DNA of 64,000 nucleotides from Actinomycetota bacterium. Its GTDB lineage: Bacteria > Actinomycetota > Thermoleophilia > Solirubrobacterales > 70-9. Location: contig JAFDWF010000201.1 of NCBI GenBank assembly GCA_018268575.1, positions 1 through 64,000 on the forward strand, read 5' to 3'. The position numbers and the translations under genes were made by a program. The notes under the pieces were generated by a model. It searched no databases, was not told the origin of the DNA, and worked only from the letters and a program-made list of their open reading frames with translations. Shown one piece after another: positions 58,202 through 64,000 of this stretch (its first letter is position 1; every line of letters starts with the position of its first letter).

Positions 58202-58567
58202 ATGGCACTTGCCGAGGACTTCCAGCGCATCGTCGACGCGCTGCCGCCCGACTGGACCGACCTCGAGGTCGACCTGCGGATCGACGACGAGAGCCGCTAC
58301 ATCGACACCGCGGTCTTCGTCAGCCAGGTCAACGCGCAGGTCTACAACCGGCCCATCGAGCGGCACTGGCGCCTGGTCGTCGCCCACAGCTTCGGCCACG
58401 CGGCCGCGGCGGAGACGGTGAAGGGCGTGCTGGCGAAGCTCGACGCGGAGGGGATCGCCGGCGAGCTGCGGGTCGCCGAGGTGCGCGAGGGTCGCTCCGA
58501 GGTCGTGCAGATGTGGGGACGCCCGGAAAGCGTCCGCGAGGAGTTCCGCGAGCGCCGCAGCATCTGA
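58202..58567 (+). CDS. Unrecognised 121-residue protein
   Basis: A small acidic cytoplasmic protein with alternating strand and helix pattern: FQRIVDALPPDWTDLEVDLR, RYIDTAVFVSQVNAQVYNRP, RHWRLVVAHSFGHAAAAET, then VKGVLAKLDAEGIAGELRVA. It has no signal peptide and no motif I can assign. The start at ATG 58202 is 47 bp after the transporter stop. The next gene starts 22 bp after its end, so the two small genes probably form a pair or the tail of the mntR-mntH transcript. Confidence 0.7.
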   Translation: MALAEDFQRIVDALPPDWTDLEVDLRIDDESRYIDTAVFVSQVNAQVYNRPIERHWRLVVAHSFGHAAAAETVKGVLAKLDAEGIAGELRVAEVREGRSEVVQMWGRPESVREEFRERRSI

Positions 58568-58589
58568 GGCGGCGCCCGCTGGAGCACCG

Positions 58590-58925
58590 ATGGCCCGCGT
58601 CGTCAGCATCGCCACCGACCTGATGCTCGCCAGCCGGGTCGACGCCGGCCTGACCGCCGCCGGGCACCACGTGGTCCTGGCCCGCTCGGTCGAGGGCGCG
58701 CCGCTGGACGAGGCCGAGTTGATCGTCGCCGACCTCGAAGTCGCCGACCCGGCGGAGCTGGCGGCGACCGGGGTGCCGGTGCTCGGCTACTACTCCCACG
58801 TCGACGCCGAGACGAAGGCACGCGCCGAGGCCGCCGGCCTGGCCCAGGTCGTGCCCCGCTCGCGGATGTCGCGCGAACTGCCGGAGCTCGTCGCGGCGCT
58901 GCTCGAACGCGCCCGCGAGGGCTAG
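58590..58925 (+). CDS. Small receiver-like protein of unknown function
   Basis: A 111-residue protein whose layout matches a response-regulator receiver fold: RVVSIATDLMLASRVDAGLT as strand 1 and helix 1, HHVVLARSVEGAPLDEAELI, IVADLEVADPAELAATGVPV with an aspartate where phosphorylation would occur, and VLGYYSHVDAETKARAEAAG. The paired acidic residues normally found after strand 1 are replaced (ATDL), so a working phospho-receiver is doubtful. It may be a degenerate receiver used for protein contact. The last 4 bp overlap the convergent binding-protein gene. Confidence 0.65.
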   Translation: MARVVSIATDLMLASRVDAGLTAAGHHVVLARSVEGAPLDEAELIVADLEVADPAELAATGVPVLGYYSHVDAETKARAEAAGLAQVVPRSRMSRELPELVAALLERAREG

Positions 58926-59881
58926 TCGGCGAGGTCGAACGTCCTGGGGACGTCTACCGGTCGTGGCAGCAGGCCGTGGGCGCTCGCCCAGGCAGACCAT
59001 TCCCTCAGCACCGCTTGGTCGAACGGCAGCGGGTGCAGGACGGGGAGGAGGACTTCGAGTTGGGCTTCCTGGTCGGCCCGTTCGAGGCTCGGGTTGGCGG
59101 CGAGCAGGTCGCCGAGCGCCTTCTGTGGCTGCCTCTCGGTGAAGCGGTACCCGTGGCGGGTCGCGGCGACCATCGCCTCGACCAGCTGCGGTTCGGCTTC
59201 CAGCTCCTTGCGGGTCGTCGTCAGCACCAGCTCCGGATAGGGCGGCGCTCCGTATTCGTCGACTTTGAAGACGCGCAGGGGGATGCCTTTGCGCTGCGCC
59301 TCGACCGCCTCGGCGTTCCAGAAGCCGGTCGCCGCGTCGACCTTGCCCGCCGCCAGCGCGCTCACCGCGTTGAAGCCGATCGTCACTTCGTCGACCCCCT
59401 GCGGGTTGCCGCCGTCGGCGCTCACCTCCGATTCGACCACGGCGGTGTCGGAGGGGAGGCCGGTGACGCCGACCGTATGACCGTCCATCTCGCGCGGGCG
59501 GGCGACCGGACCTTCGGCGCGGGCCAGCACCGCGGCCAGCGGCCGCTGCACGATCGGCATCAGGCCGACCAGTTCGAGCCCCTTCTCGTCGGCGATGGCC
59601 AGGTCGGTGATATCGAGGATCGCGAAGTCGGTGCGGCCGGCGGCGAGCAGCTTCGGCGCGTCGGTCGATTCGCCGGGGACCTGGATCTGGAGGTCGATTC
59701 CGCGGTCTTCGTAGTAGCCCTCGGCCTGCGCCGCGTAGATGCCGGTGTGGACCGCGTTGGGGGTGAAATCGAGCACGACGGTCGCGCCTTTCGGCGCGCC
59801 CGGTTCAGCGCCGCTCCCGCCGCAGCCGGCGACGCCGGCGAGCAGCAGGGCGGCCGCCAGCAGCGCAGCAGCCCGTCTCAT
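58922..59881 (-). CDS. ABC-transporter substrate-binding lipoprotein, NMT1/THI5-like
   Basis: A 319-residue lipoprotein with a signal ending in the lipobox VAGC (about residue 20). The type II binding fold is of the NMT1/THI5 family, which carries thiamine-pyrimidine precursors, riboflavin or related small molecules. Landmarks are VVLDFTPNAVHTGIYAAQAE, GYYEDRGIDLQIQVPGES, AAGRTDFAILDITDLA and KVDAATGFWNAEAVEAQRKG. No permease or ATPase gene lies next to it, so the remaining transporter parts must be elsewhere. I see no thiamine riboswitch in the 105 bp upstream. The ligand is unproven. Confidence 0.82.
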   Translation of the reverse strand: MRRAAALLAAALLLAGVAGCGGSGAEPGAPKGATVVLDFTPNAVHTGIYAAQAEGYYEDRGIDLQIQVPGESTDAPKLLAAGRTDFAILDITDLAIADEKGLELVGLMPIVQRPLAAVLARAEGPVARPREMDGHTVGVTGLPSDTAVVESEVSADGGNPQGVDEVTIGFNAVSALAAGKVDAATGFWNAEAVEAQRKGIPLRVFKVDEYGAPPYPELVLTTTRKELEAEPQLVEAMVAATRHGYRFTERQPQKALGDLLAANPSLERADQEAQLEVLLPVLHPLPFDQAVLREWSAWASAHGLLPRPVDVPRTFDLAD

Positions 59882-59986
59882 CTGCGGGCCACCCTAATTC
59901 CTTGAGCAAATATGGGTAGACTGCCGCCGCTTCCCTTTTGGCGGGGGCACCGGTTAGGGACAAATCTTCTAGGAGGGGATCAGAGA

Positions 59987-60772
59987 GTGGAGCTGGAGCA
60001 AAAAGGACTTTCTGCGTATCTCGCGGAGTTGATCGGCACCTTCCTGCTGGTCTTTTTCATCACCAGCGTCGTCACTCTCTACGTGTCGGTCGGCTCGTCG
60101 ACCTCGTTCGGCTCGGACTTCGCCGTCGTCGGCTTCGTCCAGGGGCTGGCGCTGTTCGGCGTGATCTGCATGTTCGGCGCGGTCAGCGGCGGGCACTTCA
60201 ACCCGGCCGTCACCCTGGCCGCGGCGACGATCCGCAAGATCAGCGTGATCGACGCGGTGATCTACATCCTCGCCCAGTGCTCGGGCGCGGTGCTCGGCGC
60301 GCTGCTGACCAAGGGCCTCCTGCTCGACGAGGGTCGCGCCGTCCACTATGGCGCCGGCTCGATCAGCCCGATGCTCTCCGGCAACGTCGCCGGCGCCGCG
60401 GTCGAGGCGATCGGCGTCTTCGCCCTCGTGCTGGTGATCCTCGCCGTCGTCTTCTCGACCAAGAGCCTCAAGGACTGGGGCCCGCTGGCGATCGGCACCA
60501 CCTTCGTCTTCATCGTCATGGTCGGAGGCCCGCTGACCGGCGCTTGCTACAACCCGGCCCGCTGGTTCGGCGCCGCCCTCGTCTCCAACGAATGGGGCGG
60601 CGTCTGGCCCTACCTGGTCGGCCCGGTGGTCGGCGCGCTGGTCGCCGTGGGCGTCTGGCGCTTCGTGATCGAGGGCGGTGGCCTCTCCCCGAGCGAGCCG
60701 CCCCAGCGGGTGGCCCCGGCGGCGGCGCGCGGCGGCAAAGGCGCCGGCCCCGCCGATCCGAAAAAAGCCTAG
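59987..60772 (+). CDS. Aquaporin (MIP family)
   Basis: A water or small-solute channel of 261 residues with six membrane helices and both half-helix motifs: SGGHFNPAVTLAAATIR (first NPA, about residues 72-74) and GACYNPARWFGAALVSNEWG (second NPA, about 188-190). N-terminal AYLAELIGTFLLVFFITSVV is typical of bacterial aquaporin Z relatives. A 30-residue Pro/Ala/Lys tail follows the last helix. The GTG at 59987 is selected because AGGAGGGG lies about 10 bp upstream; the frame continues open upstream to 59912 without a better site. The strong hairpin at 60817-60850 follows. Confidence 0.88.
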   Translation: MELEQKGLSAYLAELIGTFLLVFFITSVVTLYVSVGSSTSFGSDFAVVGFVQGLALFGVICMFGAVSGGHFNPAVTLAAATIRKISVIDAVIYILAQCSGAVLGALLTKGLLLDEGRAVHYGAGSISPMLSGNVAGAAVEAIGVFALVLVILAVVFSTKSLKDWGPLAIGTTFVFIVMVGGPLTGACYNPARWFGAALVSNEWGGVWPYLVGPVVGALVAVGVWRFVIEGGGLSPSEPPQRVAPAAARGGKGAGPADPKKA

Positions 60773-60816
60773 GGCGGCGCCCGGAGCCAGGCGCCGGGCC
60801 AAACCTCCCGTTTCGC

Positions 60817-60850
60817 ACAGGGCGCGTCCGGCCGAGCCGGCGCGCCCTGT
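60817..60850. terminator. Strong hairpin between aquaporin and fbiC
   Basis: A 10-bp outer stem, ACAGGGCGCG/CGCGCCCTGT, encloses an inner stem, CCGGC-CGA-GCCGG, with one bulged T. It lies 44 bp after the aquaporin stop and 12 bp before the fbiC GTG. There is no T run, so it would be a non-canonical terminator or could affect fbiC translation. Confidence 0.5.
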
Positions 60851-60862
60851 AGCTTTGCCGGG

Positions 60863-63070
60863 GTGCAGCGGGTTACTTTCTCCCGAAACTTCACGTTGTC
60901 CCTGTCGCGGACGTGCCAGTGCTACTGCAAGTACTGCGCCTTTGCCACGCATCAGGCCCACCTGCACGCGCCCGTCGACGTCGAACGGATCCTCGACGAA
61001 GCACTGAGACGGAACACCAAGGAGCTGCTCGTCCTCACCGGCGAGCGCCCCGAGGTCAACCCCGTCGTCGCCGAGCGCCTCGCCGCCTGGGGCCACGAGG
61101 ACTTCACCTCCTACGTCGTCTGGGCCTGCGAGCGGGCGCTCGAGCGGGGGATGCTCCCGCACACGAACCTGGGAGTGCTCTCGAAGGAGGACCTGGCGCG
61201 ACTGCGCGAGGTGACCGCGTCCCAGGGGCTGATGCTGGAGTCGGTCGACCCGAGCCTGATGGAGACGGTGCACGCCGGCAGCCCGACCAAGCACCCGCTT
61301 GAGCGCCTGGCCACGATCCAGGCGGCAGGCGAACTGAAGATCCCCTTCACCAGCGGGATCCTCGTCGGCATCGGCGAGAGCCCGGACTCGCGTGTCGAAT
61401 CCCTCGAAGCGATCGCCGCGCTCCACGCCGAGTACGGCCACATCCAGGAGATCATCCTGCAGAACTTCGTCCCCCATCCGCGCTACCACGGCGCCGAGGT
61501 GGCGGAGATCGCCGAGGAGGCCTCGAAGGCGCGCTGGGGCGGCGAGGGACAGGTCGGTGCCGAGGTGCCGCTCCCCGGCTGGGCGAATCCGGTCGGCATC
61601 GAGGAGATCAAGTGCCTGATCGTCGAGTGCAGGCGGCTGATGCCCGACGTGGGGGTGCAGGTGCCGCCGAACCTCTCGGACTGGTGGCCGGAGCTGGTCG
61701 AAGCCGGGGCGACGGACCTCGGCGGCCTCTCCGCCAACGGCGACCACATCTCCCCGGAGGAGCCCTTCCCCTCGCCACACCAGGTGCGCAAGGAGCTGGC
61801 GCCGCGGGGCTACGCGCTGACCGAGCGCCTGTGCGTCTACCCCCAGTACATGGACATGGACTGGATGGAGCAGGGCGTCCTCGACGTGATCAAGCTGAAG
61901 TACTGGAGCTTCATCCCGCGCCGCGGCTCGGGGCGGCGCTCGGAAGAGAGCATCGACGCCGGGCTGGCGCCCCGGGCGATCGAGAAGGGCCGTGACGGTG
62001 TCGCGCTCTCCGAAGACGAGCTGACGGCGCTCTTCTCGGAGACCCGCCCCGAGGTGATCGAGGAGATGCGGATCGCCGCCGACGAGCTCCGCCAGGAACT
62101 GGCCGGCGACCTCGTCACCTTCGTCGTCAACCGCAACATCAACTTCACCAACATCTGCGTGGTCGGCTGCGCCTTCTGCGGGTTCGGCCAGGGCAGGCGC
62201 TCCCCGGACGCCTACGAAGTGGCCGAGCCCGATTTTGCCGCGCGGATCTCCGAGGCGGTCGAGTTCGGCGCCACCGAGATCTGCATGCAGGGCGGCATCC
62301 ACCCCGACCTGACCCTGGAGGAGTACGGGCGCTGGCTGCGCCTCGCCAAGGAGACAGCGCCGCAGCTCCACCTCCACGCCTACTCGCCGATGGAGATCAA
62401 CCACGCCTGCGAGCGCTCCGGCAAGGAGCCCGGGGAAGTCTTCGAATACCTGCTCGACCAGGGGCTCGGCTCGACCCCGGGGACGGCGGCCGAGGTGCTC
62501 GACGACGGCGTGCGCCAGCGGATCTCGCCCAACAAGCTCCCGGTGGCGCGCTGGATCGAGATCATCGAGGCCTCCCACCGGGCCGGCCTGCGCTCGACCT
62601 CGACCGTGATGTTCGGCCACATCGAGGAGCCGCGCGAGCTCGCCCGTCACATGACGGTGGTGCGCTCACTGCAGGAACGGACCGGCGGGATCACCGAGTT
62701 CGTGCCGCTCAGCTTCATCCCCTTCAACACGCTGCTCGGGCGCACCCACGGGATCGAGGAGATCACCGTGCAGGAGAACCTCAAGCACACCGCCGCCTTC
62801 CGGCTGGCGCTGGGGAGGACGATCACGAACCTGCAGGCGAGCTGGGTGAAGATGGGCCTCGAGGGCGCCACCGAGGCGCTGCGCTGGGGGGTCAACGACC
62901 TCGGCGGGACGCTGATGGAGGAGAACATCTCGCGGATGGCCGGGTCCCAGCACGGGGTGCGCCTCGACCCCGAGGACCTGATCGCCGCCGCCCGCGCCGC
63001 CGGCCGCACGCCCGCCCAGCGGACGACGCTCTACGAGATCCTCGAGACCTACCCGGCGGCCGGCGTCTAG
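60863..63070 (+). CDS. fbiC: 7,8-didemethyl-8-hydroxy-5-deazariboflavin synthase, fused CofG-CofH (FbiC)
   Basis: Makes the F420 precursor Fo from tyrosine and 5-amino-6-ribitylamino-uracil using two radical SAM domains in one 735-residue chain. Iron-sulfur motifs are CQCYCKYC at about residues 18-25 (CofG half) and CVVGCAFC at about 432-439 (CofH half). Other landmarks are LTGERPEVNPVVAERLAAWG, ILVGIGESPDSRVESLEAI, ICMQGGIHPDLTLEEYGRWL, TPGTAAEVLDDGVRQRISPN and WVKMGLEGATEALRWGVNDL. The fused form is the actinobacterial arrangement; archaea and cyanobacteria keep separate genes. GTG at 60863 is used. A zinc alcohol dehydrogenase gene follows after 33 bp. Confidence 0.95.
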   Translation: MQRVTFSRNFTLSLSRTCQCYCKYCAFATHQAHLHAPVDVERILDEALRRNTKELLVLTGERPEVNPVVAERLAAWGHEDFTSYVVWACERALERGMLPHTNLGVLSKEDLARLREVTASQGLMLESVDPSLMETVHAGSPTKHPLERLATIQAAGELKIPFTSGILVGIGESPDSRVESLEAIAALHAEYGHIQEIILQNFVPHPRYHGAEVAEIAEEASKARWGGEGQVGAEVPLPGWANPVGIEEIKCLIVECRRLMPDVGVQVPPNLSDWWPELVEAGATDLGGLSANGDHISPEEPFPSPHQVRKELAPRGYALTERLCVYPQYMDMDWMEQGVLDVIKLKYWSFIPRRGSGRRSEESIDAGLAPRAIEKGRDGVALSEDELTALFSETRPEVIEEMRIAADELRQELAGDLVTFVVNRNINFTNICVVGCAFCGFGQGRRSPDAYEVAEPDFAARISEAVEFGATEICMQGGIHPDLTLEEYGRWLRLAKETAPQLHLHAYSPMEINHACERSGKEPGEVFEYLLDQGLGSTPGTAAEVLDDGVRQRISPNKLPVARWIEIIEASHRAGLRSTSTVMFGHIEEPRELARHMTVVRSLQERTGGITEFVPLSFIPFNTLLGRTHGIEEITVQENLKHTAAFRLALGRTITNLQASWVKMGLEGATEALRWGVNDLGGTLMEENISRMAGSQHGVRLDPEDLIAAARAAGRTPAQRTTLYEILETYPAAGV

Positions 63071-63103
63071 CGCGACGGCCCGATCCGCGATCATCGCCTG
63101 GCG

Positions 63104-64000
63104 ATGCGCGCGATGGTCCTCGATCAGCCCGGCCGCCCACTGCGGCTGGCGGAGATCCCCGAGCCGGAGCCCGGTCCGGGGCAGGTGAAGCTCGCGGTCC
63201 GCACCTGCGGCGTCTGCCGCACCGACCTCCACATCTACGACGCCGAGTTGCAGGGCGCGCCGAAGCTGCCGCTGGTGATGGGACACCAGATCGTCGGCGA
63301 GGTGGTCGGCGCGGGGGAGGGCGCGGAGCGCTTTGCGATCGGCGAGCGGGTCGGCGTCCCTTGGCTCGGCTGGGCCGACGGCACCTGCCGCTACTGCCGC
63401 GAAGGGCGGGAGAACCTCTGTGAGCACGCCAGGTTCACCGGCTACGACGTCGACGGCGGATACGCCGAGCTCACCGTCGCCGCGGAGGACTTCTGCTTCC
63501 CGATCCCGGACCTCTACTCCGACGCCGAGGCGGCGCCGCTCCTCTGTGCCGGACTGATCGGCTACCGGGCCCTGCGGCTGGTCGGCGAGGCGGAGCGGGT
63601 CGGCTTCTACGGCTTCGGCTCCTCCGCCCACATCCTCTGCCAGGTCGCGGTGCACGAAGGGCGCCGCGTCTTCGCCTTCACCCGCGACGGCGACGGTCCG
63701 GGACAGGCGTTCGCGCGCAGCCTCGGCGCCGAGTGGGCGGGCGGGTCCTCGGAGACGGCGCCGGAGGAGCTCGACGGGGCGATCGTCTTCGCCGCGGTCG
63801 GGCCGCTGATGGTGCAGGCGCTGAAGGCGAGCGCCCGCGGCGCCCGGGTGATCAGCGCCGGCATCCACATGAGCGAGATCCCCGCCTTCTCCTACGACCT
63901 GCTGTGGGAGGAGCGGACGCTCGGCTCGGTCGCCAACCTGACCCGCGCCGACGGCGAGGAGCTGCTGCGGATCGCGCCCGAGGTGCCGGTGCGCGCCGCC
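63104..64000 (+). CDS. Zinc-dependent alcohol dehydrogenase, partial (C-terminus beyond right edge)
   Basis: A medium-chain dehydrogenase of the AdhA/AdhP type; about 299 residues are visible and the end is cut off. Catalytic zinc ligands are in RTCGVCRTDLHIYD (Cys), VMGHQIVGEVVGAGEG (His-Glu) and PLLCAGLIGYRALRL (Cys). The structural-zinc lobe reads WADGTCRYCREGRENLC: three cysteines remain, but the position usually held by the first is Asp, so the second zinc may be weak or absent. NAD binding is by VGFYGFGSSAHI, which departs from the usual glycine pattern. ATG 63104 is used, with ATG 63113 possible. It may reduce or oxidise a small alcohol; the link to fbiC is only proximity. Confidence 0.85.
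   Translation, partial: MRAMVLDQPGRPLRLAEIPEPEPGPGQVKLAVRTCGVCRTDLHIYDAELQGAPKLPLVMGHQIVGEVVGAGEGAERFAIGERVGVPWLGWADGTCRYCREGRENLCEHARFTGYDVDGGYAELTVAAEDFCFPIPDLYSDAEAAPLLCAGLIGYRALRLVGEAERVGFYGFGSSAHILCQVAVHEGRRVFAFTRDGDGPGQAFARSLGAEWAGGSSETAPEELDGAIVFAAVGPLMVQALKASARGARVISAGIHMSEIPAFSYDLLWEERTLGSVANLTRADGEELLRIAPEVPVRAA

Noticed and set aside
59882-59986. Thiamine riboswitch ahead of the THI5-like binding protein
   Set aside because: Neither the CTGAGA nor the ACCTGATC-type core is present on the minus strand.
59969-62650. Minus-strand frame of 893 codons under the aquaporin and fbiC genes
   Set aside because: Shadow frame: both plus-strand proteins have intact family motifs and good starts.

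Overview
The window is about 64 kb of very GC-rich, gene-dense DNA. It encodes an F420 cofactor synthase of the fused FbiC type, a ClpS adaptor, an Nramp manganese importer with a DtxR-type regulator, and secreted sugar dehydrogenases ending in a small two-cysteine domain. I infer an actinomycete of the Thermoleophilia/Solirubrobacterales kind. That placement rests on recognised protein families and base composition, not on rRNA, which is absent. I see no tRNA, rRNA, CRISPR array or intact insertion sequence.

From the left edge to about 38.6 kb, with an outlier at 49.6-51.0 kb, lies a Wzx/Wzy-type exopolysaccharide locus. It holds a priming sugar-phosphate transferase (29724-31181), a Wzz/tyrosine-kinase copolymerase (28083-29687), two flippases, a Wzy-like polymerase and about eight glycosyltransferases. 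It also has a ManNAc-uronate supply set (2-epimerase, 6-dehydrogenase, WecG/TagA transferase), a glucuronyl C5-epimerase, a deacetylase and an asparagine synthase. Secreted polymer-cleaving enzymes complete it: a GH26 glycosidase, two heparin-lyase-like proteins and a heparinase II/III. Together they suggest a uronate-rich, glycosaminoglycan-like polymer edited by a C5-epimerase and trimmed by dedicated lyases. One protein (10223-11848) joins the membrane and nucleotide-sugar-binding half of a priming transferase to a GT2 catalytic domain.

Scattered through and beyond this locus are five enzymes that together cover the core of the ethylmalonyl-CoA route of acetyl-CoA assimilation: crotonyl-CoA carboxylase/reductase (51454-52716), ethylmalonyl-CoA mutase (39910-41904), a methylsuccinyl-CoA dehydrogenase-like acyl-CoA dehydrogenase (17619-18830), a mesaconyl-CoA hydratase-like MaoC protein (21275-21790) and a Chloroflexus-type malyl-CoA/methylmalyl-CoA lyase (12082-13137). 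They are single genes interleaved with polysaccharide genes rather than one operon. Two unrecognised small genes sit directly downstream of two of them.

The right third (about 42-64 kb) is mostly housekeeping and surface functions: an acyltransferase, ClpS, two paralogous PQQ-type sugar dehydrogenases, RmuC, YgfZ, MntR-MntH, a THI5-like binding protein, an aquaporin, FbiC and a zinc alcohol dehydrogenase cut by the window edge. Between 14.5 and 18.8 kb are folate-branch genes (PabC and fused PabA-PabB), preceded by a frameshifted GAF-GGDEF gene.

The non-coding DNA is unusual. Three copies of a hairpin repeat share a core while their outer stems covary (14.5, 54.2 and 54.75 kb). An 870-bp non-coding island at 54.0-54.9 kb carries five strong palindromes. 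Two 160-170 bp elements with terminal inverted repeats lie at 14.2 and 32.5 kb. A 12-bp palindromic box precedes both the GH26 gene and one lyase gene.
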